A stretch of DNA of 64,000 bases from Varibaculum cambriense (lineage in GTDB: Bacteria; Actinomycetota; Actinomycetes; Actinomycetales; Actinomycetaceae). The stretch lies in contig NZ_PKHX01000008.1 in assembly GCF_002848005.1 (NCBI RefSeq), forward strand, positions 19,389 through 83,388, given 5' to 3'. Under the pieces are notes generated by a model. It had not been told where the DNA came from. It did no database searches and saw only the letters and a program-made list of their open reading frames with translations. Both the position numbers and the translations under genes were made by a program. Positions 47,906-56,446 of the stretch are shown in pieces (positions within the stretch are counted from its first letter, which is position 1; each line of letters starts with the position of its first letter).

Positions 47906-50312
47906 TCGGAACCTCAATCTTTTGAGTACGCATGGTAAAAGATGGAAGCGGATCGCGGTGCAAAGTAGTCTTTACCGCACACTGAAAACGCCCCAGTAAC
48001 TTAAAATCATCCTTAATCCACGGGTCAGATTCTAAGGCGAATTGTTCCGCCAGGTTCTCTGCCACTTCACTGTTAGTGGTACGGAAAGCCACCAAGGTTG
48101 TTAACCCGAAGAACGAGGTTCTAACCCGCTCAGGGAGTTGTTCGGCTTGCTGAGTAGCATACGCTACGCTCACCCCGTAAGACCGGCCTTGATCCTTAAA
48201 CCAAGTAATAAGAGCCGGGTCTGAGCCAGCCAAAAGACTCAACTCATCGGCAAGCAGATAGACCTTGCCTTGCTTTACCCCGCCTACGCTATCTCCATAA
48301 CCGGAAAGGTTAGCGGCAATAAAAGAACGCAGGCAAAACGCGCCCATCGAAGTAATAAGTTTCGAGGTCGAATCCGCGCCCGTAGACTGCGTTTGCCCCG
48401 GCCCGGTATAAATAACCAGCACCCGAGATTTATCCACCGCCTTCTTAAACGTCATAGCATTTTCACCTGGATAGAACGCATGGGCAAGCGGAATCAGCGC
48501 AGTAATCTTTGTGCCCGCCGAGTTCGCCCGCTCTAAGAAAGCATTACCGCGAAGATCAAACAATTCACTCATGGCTTTGACTGCCCGCTCTAGTCCTTTG
48601 TTTTCTGGGCTACGGGCAAGCCGTTCTTTTAACGCTTCAAAAAGTGCTTTGGCAGCCACCTGACCGCCTTCTCCTTGACAGGTTAGAATCCCGGCGCAAT
48701 CAATTGCTGACTTGTAGGCAGAAATCTTAAACTCCAAAGACTTGTTCGCCGCTTCAATATCTTCTGGCCTAGTTTCAAAACCAAGCGCGAGTGCTGCTCG
48801 AATATCTGCGCCGTTCCTTGCCCCAATCGAGCCTTCATCCATTGCATACGTCAAGGCTTCGACCATCTGGTTTGCCCGCTCGTAAGAATCATGCGCTCCG
48901 GCAAAGAAATCAATCTGTTCAGCACCTGGGAAAGTTGGCGCAATATAAGACACGTCCCAACCGGCGTTCTTTGCCAGCAGGTACAAAATCCTTGCACCAT
49001 CGTTTAGTTTCGGCTCGAAAATAATGATCGTGGTGCGCCCATCATTCTTGGAAAGCAAGTGCGCGTAGTATTGGCGAAGCAGCTCAGACTTACCACTACC
49101 CGCGTCCCCAAGTAGGGCAAGACCTCCTTGCATATCATCACTCGATAAATAAACCGGCGACCCATCTTCGCTAATACCTGCCATAAAACCATTGGCCGGG
49201 TTCTTTAACACCTGGGGCACCGCACGTTCAGCAGTCTTCGATCCTTTAGCTTTAGAACCTTTCGGCGGCACAATCAGTTGGCACATTTGCGCACAAGTAA
49301 GCATAAGGGTGCGTTTTCTAAACGGGTAAGCATTAAGCAAGGAAGAATCTCTTGCTTGCACCATCATCCCGTTTTCGCCTTCTTCCATCGTGGTGCCGCC
49401 TTTTGGTTTTATTAGCGGCGGAGTCCTGTATGGTGGCCTCGGCAAAAATCCCCTAGCTGCACACCTTTTAATCCGGGACAAGTGGGTTGGTAAAAACCCA
49501 AAATAGGCAAGGGCTAAGGCTAAGGCGCTAAGGAGCGCGGCGGCTATCTGGATTTTAATATCAGCCCCGAGTCGGTACGGGAAAGAAAGCAGGGAAAATA
49601 AATAGTTGAGAGACGGAATGCCCGCTAACCAGGCAAGGCTAGCGACAAACGGCACCCACCAATAAGACACCCTGGTTGGTCGCTTGGCTTCTACCCTAAA
49701 AGAAAAACCAGGAAGCGAAGATATAACCTGGGTACAAAGATTCTTCAAGTCTTCGGTTGATCCATAGCCCCCGGCATAGACAGTTACCATGAAGTTAGTT
49801 CGAGAAGTATCAAGTGCGCTTTTCATGCGGTGCCCAATAAAGTTTCCCTCCCACCTATCACGCAAGGTAGTTTCAAACGGACGCGGGGCGCGGAAAGAAA
49901 ACGCCACCCAATCCCCCTCCTCTAAGGCCGGGGCAATCGCAGAGATCATGGCCGCAAAGTCCACCCCGCCTTGCGGGTTAGCACTCATAGCTCCTTTACG
50001 GGCGGGCGTAAAGCCGTGAGCATAGTAGGGCCTAGATAAATCAAGACCGTCTGTAACTTCGCACCTAGCCCCAATAAGTTCACAGGTGGAAGTTACGGCG
50101 CGAGCAGATTTTTTCGACCCGCAAACAATATAGGATGTAACGCCTTCTTTTTCTTTTGCCACCACGAAAGCGCCCGCGCCTGCGTGACTGTACGCGCCTG
50201 GCAATTTGGTTTGCACTAGGTTGCGGGTAGCACCCGAGAGAGCGGAGGCTACTTGAGAGTAGTCCTCGATCTGTCCACCAGTGGGTGAAAGAATAAAAGT
50301 CTGGTTTTGCAC
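47898..50312 (-). CDS. VirD4-like type IV coupling protein
   Basis: 804 residues. Two membrane helices lie at about 225-275. Walker A is ALLGDAGSGKSELLRQYYAHL at about 405, and Walker B is KVYLLADELSLLAGSD at about 690, followed by DQGRSYGVSVAYATQQAEQL. The layout (N-terminal domain, two helices, RecA-like ATPase) fits actinobacterial VirD4/TraD-type couplers that feed DNA or proteins to the channel. A motif-2 promoter lies about 35 bases upstream. It heads an operon with the replication-relaxation-like and four-cysteine membrane genes. Confidence 0.85.
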   Translation of the reverse strand: MQNQTFILSPTGGQIEDYSQVASALSGATRNLVQTKLPGAYSHAGAGAFVVAKEKEGVTSYIVCGSKKSARAVTSTCELIGARCEVTDGLDLSRPYYAHGFTPARKGAMSANPQGGVDFAAMISAIAPALEEGDWVAFSFRAPRPFETTLRDRWEGNFIGHRMKSALDTSRTNFMVTVYAGGYGSTEDLKNLCTQVISSLPGFSFRVEAKRPTRVSYWWVPFVASLAWLAGIPSLNYLFSLLSFPYRLGADIKIQIAAALLSALALALAYFGFLPTHLSRIKRCAARGFLPRPPYRTPPLIKPKGGTTMEEGENGMMVQARDSSLLNAYPFRKRTLMLTCAQMCQLIVPPKGSKAKGSKTAERAVPQVLKNPANGFMAGISEDGSPVYLSSDDMQGGLALLGDAGSGKSELLRQYYAHLLSKNDGRTTIIIFEPKLNDGARILYLLAKNAGWDVSYIAPTFPGAEQIDFFAGAHDSYERANQMVEALTYAMDEGSIGARNGADIRAALALGFETRPEDIEAANKSLEFKISAYKSAIDCAGILTCQGEGGQVAAKALFEALKERLARSPENKGLERAVKAMSELFDLRGNAFLERANSAGTKITALIPLAHAFYPGENAMTFKKAVDKSRVLVIYTGPGQTQSTGADSTSKLITSMGAFCLRSFIAANLSGYGDSVGGVKQGKVYLLADELSLLAGSDPALITWFKDQGRSYGVSVAYATQQAEQLPERVRTSFFGLTTLVAFRTTNSEVAENLAEQFALESDPWIKDDFKLLGRFQCAVKTTLHRDPLPSFTMRTQKIEVPNG

Positions 50313-50334
50313 GCTCGCTCCTTGTCTTTTACCG

Positions 50335-50362
50335 GCCTTTTCTATCGTTGGCTATGCGTCAA
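50335..50362 (-). promoter_or_regulatory. motif-2 promoter of the coupling-protein operon
   Basis: On the minus strand CTTGACGCATAGCCAACGAT, about 30 bases before the start. Confidence 0.5.
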
Positions 50363-50379
50363 GGCCGTTTTCTGGGAGT

Positions 50380-50428
50380 TTTAGGGGCATAAATATGCGG
50401 TTTTTTGCATAAAAATGCCCTAAAACAC
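50380..50428. repeat. inverted repeat in the intergenic region
   Basis: TTTTAGGGGCATAAATATGC pairs with GCATAAAAATGCCCTAAAA. It may be a terminator, operator or part of a transfer origin. Confidence 0.5.
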
Positions 50429-50429
50429 C

Positions 50430-51000
50430 CCAATAAAGGTTTTCGCGAGCCCAGAGAGTTATTCCTCCCCGCTACATAACCCTGGCTAAGTGTTTTCGAT
50501 TCTCTCAAAGGGCCAGGGATTATTTTTGTTGTAGCTTTGGTCGGAAGTGCCGCTGAAGCGTCACAAGCAAAAAGCTAGGTATTGAACCAATCTTTTTGCA
50601 AAATCTATAAGAATCATTGGCATGATCCATATAGATTTTATCGCACTGCTTCCTTACGGAGAGCATTGCCAGCCCTGCGGGCTGAAAGTAATCGGGCAGA
50701 ACGTGCAAAGCACAAGGAGCAGCGCTCGGGCTACAAGGTAGCGGGCGGATAGCCATAGCCTGTAAGGCTAAAAGATATTTTCGATGCGTAGCATCTACAA
50801 GTTTTATTTATTTATTTATTTATGCAATTTTTCAAGAATAGGGGGGGGTTAGGGGTTGGCAGCGTGGCTGGGTTGGCAGCGCATCTCACCTTGGCAGCGT
50901 AGTCGGTTTTGCTGCAAGTGAGCGACAAGCGAACGATAAGCAAAACCAGTTACGACTGCAAGTGAGTAGGCGAGCCGAACAGGCAAGGGGCGAAGCCCCT
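50430..51000. other. non-coding region, candidate transfer or partition site
   Basis: No convincing gene. It holds TTTATTTATTTATTTAT at about 50805-50822, a G-tract, three direct copies of TTGGCAGCG near 50867-50907, and an inverted repeat GTCGGTTTTGCT/AGCAAAACCAG flanking about 25 bases. The region lies between the coupling protein and the ParA operon, so oriT or a centromere are the natural guesses. Confidence 0.4.
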
Positions 51001-51005
51001 AAGGG

Positions 51006-51197
51006 TTAGCTATTTTGATAAAAATTGTAATTAATACCCTTTAGCAGGCTACCGCCATGCCCGGCCTTGGCTACCGCCATACCCGAACGGTTACCGTTCT
51101 GGTTTTTGGCTTTTGGGATTTCTGCTTGCCCCACCTTTGGTGTCGGCTTCGCTGGAGCCGGGGGCTCCATCCTATTTTTGTTCCGGGCTAGCGCCAT
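51006..51197 (-). CDS. possible 63-residue protein at the end of the ParA operon
   Basis: Starts 4 bases after the preceding stop. Basic and Pro/Ala-rich (RNKNRMEPPAPAKPTPKVGQ). One unit of the palindromic coding repeat (TGGAGCC-ggg-GGCTCCA) lies inside. Its low complexity makes it doubtful. Confidence 0.3.
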   Translation of the reverse strand: MALARNKNRMEPPAPAKPTPKVGQAEIPKAKNQNGNRSGMAVAKAGHGGSLLKGINYNFYQNS

Positions 51198-51200
51198 CCC

Positions 51201-51935
51201 CTAGCCGAGTACTGCGCGCAGTATTTTTTCGGTCACCGTCTGGTCTGCTCCTATTTTTTTGCATAGGTGGGGAAAGTTTAAGGGTTCTTTGGTGATGATT
51301 TTTTGGGTGGCGATTAGGGCGGCGGCGAACTCGATAAGACTTTCCTCCAAGAAGTCCAGTGCGGGGGTGAAGTCGATTTTTTCCTTATGCTTTCCTGTAG
51401 TTTTTTCTGGCAGTTCACCGCTAGCTTCGGAGAACGCGATTAGGTCATCCCATGAAACGGCCTTGCCGATCCGGGATTTATCTTTCCGGCTTGCTAGTTG
51501 GCGCGCTCTAGCCAGGGATAGTACTTGGTCTTTATCTAGCGGGGTGCCTTGTTTGGCAAGGTCGGCTAGTACGGCTTTGATGATTAGGGCCCGCCTGTAG
51601 GTTGATACCATGCCGGATGCGGGGGTGGTGGCTTTTTCTACGAAGGCTTTGAGGGCGGTTTTGGTTTGCATGAAGATCATGGCTTCTAGGTTTATTATGC
51701 TTTTTAGTTTTTCGGGGTCCTCTTTGAGAGCCATGATGTATTCAGTTTCAGCTAGCAGCACTTCGCTGTAGGCTTCGTCTTCTAGGCCGCGCCTTACAAT
51801 TTCGGGATAGTACCGCAAGATTACTTTTAGGTTTTTGTTTCGCTTGGCTTTTCTGCCAGCGATGTATAGCCCGAGTTGGTGGTCTAGTTCTTTTTCGGGC
51901 AGGGCAAAGATTTCGGCAAGTCTATCTTTTGACAC
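51201..51935 (-). CDS. unrecognised helical protein of the ParA operon
   Basis: About 244 residues from GTG 51935, with GGAG upstream; the longer frame to 52127 runs through the mIHF-like gene and is not used. Almost wholly helical: LPEKELDHQLGLYIAGRKAK, VILRYYPEIVRRGLEDEAYS, and a C-terminal LEESLIEFAAALIATQKII. It overlaps the mIHF-like gene by 14 bases. It could be a DNA-binding partner (ParB-like role) of the ParA protein, but no ParB motif is seen. Confidence 0.6.
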   Translation of the reverse strand: MSKDRLAEIFALPEKELDHQLGLYIAGRKAKRNKNLKVILRYYPEIVRRGLEDEAYSEVLLAETEYIMALKEDPEKLKSIINLEAMIFMQTKTALKAFVEKATTPASGMVSTYRRALIIKAVLADLAKQGTPLDKDQVLSLARARQLASRKDKSRIGKAVSWDDLIAFSEASGELPEKTTGKHKEKIDFTPALDFLEESLIEFAAALIATQKIITKEPLNFPHLCKKIGADQTVTEKILRAVLG

Positions 51936-52344
51936 TGTTGGCTCCGTCGTAGATGTTCCAGGTTTCTTGGATTTTTTGGGGTGGGTCTGCAAACGGATAG
52001 CCAGCCCAAGGCGTACCAACAGGTTCGGTAAGTAGGGTCGCGAGCAGGCCGAGCCTAGCGCTAGAAGATTTAGCGTCGTATAGCCATTCGACGGTGGGGT
52101 TTTGTTTCCCGGTCGCGCTGGCCTCAAGTAGCCTGTCCGTGATCCAGGTCGCGCGGGCGGGGCCTACTGCTGCCTTAAGTAGTACTTTGAGGCGGCATTT
52201 AGCTAAGGGGCGGGAGGTTTTGGATTTTTCGATGAACTCCCAAAGACTCATGTCCCCGCTAGCAATCTTTGCTAGGGCCCCGCCTCTTTGCGCCCGCGCG
52301 TTTGCTAGAGCGGAGCGGATTTTGGTGGTGTCTTTGTCAGCCAA
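51922..52344 (-). CDS. mIHF-like nucleoid protein
   Basis: 140 residues. The first 80 residues (RSALANARAQRGGALAKIAS, MSLWEFIEKSKTSRPLAKCR, LKVLLKAAVGPARATWITDR) follow the pattern of actinobacterial integration host factor: R-x-ALA, RG..L..I.SG..SL..., K.R...LL....G...A..I. The C-terminal 55 residues are extra. mIHF binds and compacts DNA and supports site-specific recombination. Here it could organise a partition or transfer complex. It overlaps both neighbours, so it is part of the ParA operon. Confidence 0.65.
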   Translation of the reverse strand: MADKDTTKIRSALANARAQRGGALAKIASGDMSLWEFIEKSKTSRPLAKCRLKVLLKAAVGPARATWITDRLLEASATGKQNPTVEWLYDAKSSSARLGLLATLLTEPVGTPWAGYPFADPPQKIQETWNIYDGANSVKR

Positions 52345-53317
52345 GGTACACCTCGCGTTCTATGGCGTTGATCTGTTCGGAGGAGGCAACCGCAAAATCT
52401 AGGGCTTTGCGGATTGCTGCTAGCCCGGTGTTGTCGGAGGGGTAGCGGGTACGTAGTTCCTCATAGATTTCCCCGATATTTTCTGTGCCGAGTTCTCTTG
52501 CAACCCGGCGTATCTTCCATCCCTTTTGGGTATCTCCTAGCTGAAGGCGCATTACTTCTAGGGCGGTGCGCCTTATTTCGGTGCTGATTACCCTTAAGGG
52601 GTCTGCTCCGGTAAATCCGGGGTTTTCCGGGTCACAGATTTGGCCAAGTATTTTCTTCATCGGGTTCCTTGGCCCGGTTTCGATCTCGGTGGCGGCGATT
52701 TCTAGGTCGGTGCTCGATATTTTGATTCCGGGGATTTCGGCATAGATTTTGTTTAACGCATCGCTTGTCTTTGCCCTTGTCCAGCGGCGGATTCTTTCGT
52801 AGAGTTCCCAATAGGCTAGTTCTCCTTTTTCTAGTAGGTCCTCGCGAGTGGTTATGAGGGCGGGTGAAAATGAGTCCGTCCCGGATATGGCACCGCCTGG
52901 TCCTATTTCGGCTATTCCTTCCTCGGAGTTTCCTAGCGCATCTATTGACCAGGTGGCCGCGGTTGGCCCGTCGAAGGTGGTAACGATGGGGGTTCCCCAC
53001 CTGATTTTTAAGGGGAATAGGTAGCCGCGTTTAGTTTTGGGCATTTGGATTTTTGGTTTCCGCCATGCCCACACCGGTAGGGCTAGTACCTCGCCGCCGG
53101 TGTCTAGATTTTCGGCGGCTTTGTACCAGCAGGCGGCTTGTCCCCATTTGGAGAACTCTAAGCTCCATTCGTGGGGGGTAAGGTCGGGGCTGCCGGGGGC
53201 AGCATATTGCTCGGCTACGCCTGTGCTACTGCCAGGGGCAGCATAGACTGCGTTGCCGCCGGGGGCAGCATCCCATATTGGTTCGTCAAAGAAACGTTCG
53301 TACAGGTTTTTAGCCAA
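52337..53317 (-). CDS. unrecognised protein of the ParA operon
   Basis: 326 residues. The N-terminal 50 residues carry palindromic coding repeat units (AAPGSSTGVAEQYAAPGSPD). Then comes a Trp-rich stretch (WSLEFSKWGQAACWYKAAEN, LPVWAWRKPKIQMP) and a helical C-terminal half. It starts one base from the ParA stop. The consistent order ParA, this gene, mIHF-like, helical protein suggests a DNA positioning or secretion-control module. No family is recognised. Confidence 0.6.
   Translation of the reverse strand: MAKNLYERFFDEPIWDAAPGGNAVYAAPGSSTGVAEQYAAPGSPDLTPHEWSLEFSKWGQAACWYKAAENLDTGGEVLALPVWAWRKPKIQMPKTKRGYLFPLKIRWGTPIVTTFDGPTAATWSIDALGNSEEGIAEIGPGGAISGTDSFSPALITTREDLLEKGELAYWELYERIRRWTRAKTSDALNKIYAEIPGIKISSTDLEIAATEIETGPRNPMKKILGQICDPENPGFTGADPLRVISTEIRRTALEVMRLQLGDTQKGWKIRRVARELGTENIGEIYEELRTRYPSDNTGLAAIRKALDFAVASSEQINAIEREVYLG
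53190..53270. repeat. palindromic coding repeat (three units)
   Basis: GCTGCC-ggg-GGCAGC, TACTGCC-agg-GGCAGCA and TGCCGCC-ggg-GGCAGCA, linked by TTGCTCGGCTACGCCTGTGC or similar. Confidence 0.75.
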
Positions 53318-53318
53318 G

Positions 53319-55487
53319 TTAGCGCCTCCGGGGCTTGCGGGTTTTGGATTTGCCGAAGCGACGTTTTTTCTTTTTTGCCTCCGGTTCTTTTCTGGTGATG
53401 AATGCGTTCTTTCCGGTGACGGCGTAAAGTATCCGATCTAAGGGTTCGGCTACCGGGGGCAAGCCTTCACATAGGATTCCGCTTGATAGCCGGTTGTAAA
53501 TGGTTTTGTTGTAGGGCACGGCACCGGCAAAAGTTGATGCTTGGTCAAACATTTCCTCGAAGTCTCTTAGGTCCTCGGGGGTGTTATGAGCGTGTGATTG
53601 AGCGATTAGGGTAAAGATTTTTGCTGCCTTTACCCCTCTGGCTCGGTATTGGTGTAGCCGTTCCAGCAAGTTGTTGATAGATTCTGGTGAATCCTCGGTG
53701 GCTCCTACTCCCCAAATGTTCTCGTCTTTGATTAGCAAGGGGATCAGGAAGTTTTCAAACAGCTTGGTGGTGTCGTATTTTTCTGAAATTTGCGTATCGA
53801 CTATCACCAGGTCGGATACTTCTCTGGCCTCACTGAGCGCGTTTTGGTAAACCTCGGGGGTTACCTGGGTGGGATCGGATAGCTCGGAAGGCGGTGCGGC
53901 GATTAGCGCGAACGCTAACGGCTCTAAGTGTGGTGGCCGGTCTTTGTCGAGGGCTGGCGGGGTGATGATTGCGCCTCTGCCCCCTTCAGGTAGGGCATCA
54001 AAAATGGTGGGTACATTTAGGGTGCGCAGTTTGGTGCGTATGTCGCCTTGTCCCCGGTTCGCATCTATTAGGGTGATGCGCATATCGGGGCATAGCCTGC
54101 CTGCACGTTGGGCTAAATGTATGGAGGTGGTAGTTTTGCCTACTCCCCCCTTGGCTCCGAACACGATGATGGTAGGACACCCGCCGTTTGTAGTATGCGC
54201 TATGGCAGCGGGAGCTATGGGTGGGCCAGGAGCGGGGCGTGCCGGCTCGGCTGCCTCCATCGTGGGCTTCCAGTTAGTCTCGGCTGGCTGTTCTTCCCAA
54301 CTTGGCACGTTCTCAGGTTCGCTGGCAGGTTCGGGGTCCCACTTCGGGGCCTGCTCGGGGGCTTCATATTGCTCGGCACCCCCTGCGCCAGGGACGGGGT
54401 CTCCATATCCCGGCTCGGGAAGGCTTAGGTCTATATCGTCATAAAGATTGCCTTGCGGGGCAGGGCTAGAAAACGGCATTGCGTCGGTGGGTAGATCGAA
54501 GCTGGCCGGGTTTGGCACGGGGGCGGGGGCCTGATATTGCTCGGCGCCCCCTGCGCTGGAGCCGGGGGCTCCATCTCGCTCGGCTGCGTCTACACCAGGT
54601 AGGTCGAAGCCGGTTTGTCCGGGCAGCAGGCTGTCGTTTTGAGGCTGACCTATTCCGGGCAGGTCATAGCCAGATTGGCTTGTTTCTTGCTCGGCTAAGC
54701 CTGCGCTACTGCCAGGGGCAGTATTTGGAGGAAGGTCATAGCCAGATTGAGTTGGAACTTGCGCGGGGGCTGGCACGTCGTTTACACCAGGAAGGCCGAA
54801 GCTAGATTGACTGCCAGCAGGTGCAACCGATCCGGGCATGGCTGATCCTTCTGGTGCGGGCAAGGGGCTTAGCTCCGGCTGCGTAACTGGCAGCGTGGCG
54901 GTAGGGGCTTCGCTACTAACACTGCCGGGGGTGCCTATTCCTGGAAGGTCAAAACCAGTTGCCGGGGCCGTCTCGGGGGTGTCTACGCCAGGCAGCTCAA
55001 AACCGGTTGCCGGGGTAGGTTCTTGCTCAACTTCGTTACTACCGGGGGTAGCATCGGCTACGCCTGCGCTGGAGTCGGGGACTTGGGCTTGCTCGTCTAT
55101 TCCAGGCAGGGCAAAGTTATCTTCGGCTACAAACAGGCCGGAAAAGTCTTCACTTGGCTTTAGCGCGTCTACTTCAATACCCATTTCGGAAAGTGCGCCG
55201 TGGATTTCTTCTTCACCCTCGCGATAGGTAGCACCCTCAATGCCAGATAGACTGCCGGAGCCTACGATCAGTACCGGGCCAAGTTTTTCTACCGCGAGTT
55301 TCACCCATTTATCAGCCGGGAAACCATAAGTCTCTTGGTTTTTGATGATCGAGAACGCTAAAGCATCGGTTAGCGGAGGGGATGCTTTGCGGGCCGTGTC
55401 CTTAAAACTATTCCCGCTAATAACTTCGTAGTCTGCCTGTAGTTTTTGGGCTATCTCGGGCAGGTTGAAAATAAAAACTTTGTCCAT
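53319..55487 (-). CDS. ParA/MinD-type ATPase with long repeat-rich N-terminus
   Basis: 722 residues. The ATPase lies in the last 300: deviant Walker A VFGAKGGVGKTTTSIHLAQR, LIDANRGQGDIRTKL and a VIVDTQIS Walker B. The first 130 residues may form a receiver-like domain as in CpaE. The middle 270 residues are repeats of GFDLPGI or GYDLPG units mixed with palindromic coding repeat peptides (PGSSAGLAEQ and similar). The ATG lies 5 bases after a motif-1 promoter. It probably positions DNA or the transfer machinery; a partition role is also possible. Confidence 0.85.
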   Translation of the reverse strand: MDKVFIFNLPEIAQKLQADYEVISGNSFKDTARKASPPLTDALAFSIIKNQETYGFPADKWVKLAVEKLGPVLIVGSGSLSGIEGATYREGEEEIHGALSEMGIEVDALKPSEDFSGLFVAEDNFALPGIDEQAQVPDSSAGVADATPGSNEVEQEPTPATGFELPGVDTPETAPATGFDLPGIGTPGSVSSEAPTATLPVTQPELSPLPAPEGSAMPGSVAPAGSQSSFGLPGVNDVPAPAQVPTQSGYDLPPNTAPGSSAGLAEQETSQSGYDLPGIGQPQNDSLLPGQTGFDLPGVDAAERDGAPGSSAGGAEQYQAPAPVPNPASFDLPTDAMPFSSPAPQGNLYDDIDLSLPEPGYGDPVPGAGGAEQYEAPEQAPKWDPEPASEPENVPSWEEQPAETNWKPTMEAAEPARPAPGPPIAPAAIAHTTNGGCPTIIVFGAKGGVGKTTTSIHLAQRAGRLCPDMRITLIDANRGQGDIRTKLRTLNVPTIFDALPEGGRGAIITPPALDKDRPPHLEPLAFALIAAPPSELSDPTQVTPEVYQNALSEAREVSDLVIVDTQISEKYDTTKLFENFLIPLLIKDENIWGVGATEDSPESINNLLERLHQYRARGVKAAKIFTLIAQSHAHNTPEDLRDFEEMFDQASTFAGAVPYNKTIYNRLSSGILCEGLPPVAEPLDRILYAVTGKNAFITRKEPEAKKKKRRFGKSKTRKPRRR
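54365..55090. repeat. palindromic coding repeats inside the ParA-type gene
   Basis: Units near 54370, 54535, 54688 and 55020-55085. Arms include TGGAGCC/GGCTCCA, TACTGCC/GGCAGTA, TACTACC/GGTAGCA and TGGAGTC/GACTTGG; most are fully complementary. Confidence 0.75.
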
Positions 55488-55492
55488 GCCCC

Positions 55493-55506
55493 TTACGTAG
55501 GGCGCG
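55493..55506 (-). promoter_or_regulatory. motif-1 promoter of the ParA operon
   Basis: On the minus strand CGCGCCCTACGTAAGG, then GGC and ATG 55487. Confidence 0.55.
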
Positions 55507-55542
55507 GAAACTACGGGTAAAAACGCGGGCGGGTAGGTTTTG

Positions 55543-55558
55543 CGCGCGCCCTACATGG
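55543..55558 (+). promoter_or_regulatory. motif-1 promoter of the first ardA
   Basis: GCGCGCCCTACATGGG, then a leader of about 33 bases with GAAGGAGA before ATG 55592. A motif-3 element (CCCCGCCAACAATACAAGG) follows at 55606. Confidence 0.55.
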
Positions 55559-55591
55559 GGAGGCGTAGGTAGCCAAAACCGAAGGAGAAAA

Positions 55592-56425
55592 ATGGACAGC
55601 AAACAAACCCCGCCAACAATACAAGGCATGAGCAATTTCGAGGCGAAGCATCCGCGCGCAAAAGACGGCAAATTTGCTGAAAAGTATCGGGCTGAGTCCG
55701 GGCTGACTTTGGAGCTGGAAAAACGTTTAGAAGATCTAGATACCCCGAAAGTGTTTGTGGACTGCGTAGATTGCAGGCGCAAAGGTATAGTCACCGGCGA
55801 GTGGGTGAATATTACCGACACCGAAGGGCTTACACCGGTTGATGTTTGTCTGATCCGCGAGCACGAAAATCTGGAAGTATCCGATACTGACGGAGAGCTA
55901 TATATCGCTCCGAAAACCGTTGAGGAAGCGAGCCAGTGGGGCAAGGCTTATAGCCAGGCCAAAGAAAATGGACATGAGAAACCTTTTAAGGCTTGGGTAA
56001 ATGAATGCGGGATTGTTGATCCGAAAGAAGCCCTAGAGTTCGAGAGCCGTTACCAAGGCGAATACGATTCCTGGGAAGACTTCGCCTCCGAATACGCGTA
56101 CCAGTCTGACGGGCTCGACGTTTTGACCCGCTATTTTGACTATGACAGTTTCGCCCGCGACCTAAAACTCAACTGTGAGGTTGAGAAAACCGCTGATGGG
56201 GTTGTTGTTCGTAACTTCGATGATGACCCGGACGGCAAGGTAGCAGTTAAGGCGAGTAGTTTTGAGGACTATGCACGGAGCGTAGCTCAAGAAACCGTTA
56301 TCGAGCCGGAACACTACAACTGGTTGGACGCTTACTGCGACTACGGAAAACTTGGTGAGGACTTAAAGAACGACTATTCTTCAGCCGAATCGGAAAACGG
56401 CGTGTACGTGTTCCGCGACTATTAA
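55592..56425 (+). CDS. ardA: ArdA-like antirestriction protein with DGKF tag
   Basis: 277 residues from ATG 55592 with a strong ribosome site. An internal ATG at 55628 follows a motif-3 promoter and matches the start of its tagged relatives (MSNFEAKHPRAKDGKF), so both starts may be used. The C-terminal 170 residues fit ArdA: FKAWVNECGIVD, YQGEYDSWEDFASEYAYQSD, YFDYDSFARDL, and a final GVYVFRDY. ArdA mimics DNA and blocks type I restriction when an element enters a new host. A paralogue follows at once. Confidence 0.85.
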   Translation: MDSKQTPPTIQGMSNFEAKHPRAKDGKFAEKYRAESGLTLELEKRLEDLDTPKVFVDCVDCRRKGIVTGEWVNITDTEGLTPVDVCLIREHENLEVSDTDGELYIAPKTVEEASQWGKAYSQAKENGHEKPFKAWVNECGIVDPKEALEFESRYQGEYDSWEDFASEYAYQSDGLDVLTRYFDYDSFARDLKLNCEVEKTADGVVVRNFDDDPDGKVAVKASSFEDYARSVAQETVIEPEHYNWLDAYCDYGKLGEDLKNDYSSAESENGVYVFRDY

Positions 56426-56427
56426 CC

Positions 56428-56442
56428 CGCGCCACACGAGGT
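56428..56442 (+). promoter_or_regulatory. motif-1 variant before the second ardA
   Basis: CCGCGCCACACGAGG, then TAGGC and ATG 56447. Confidence 0.4.
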
Positions 56443-56446
56443 AGGC

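Noticed and set aside
50520..50756. Minus-strand frame in the intergenic region
   Set aside because: It has no ribosome site or promoter motif and unlike codon use. The DNA looks non-coding.
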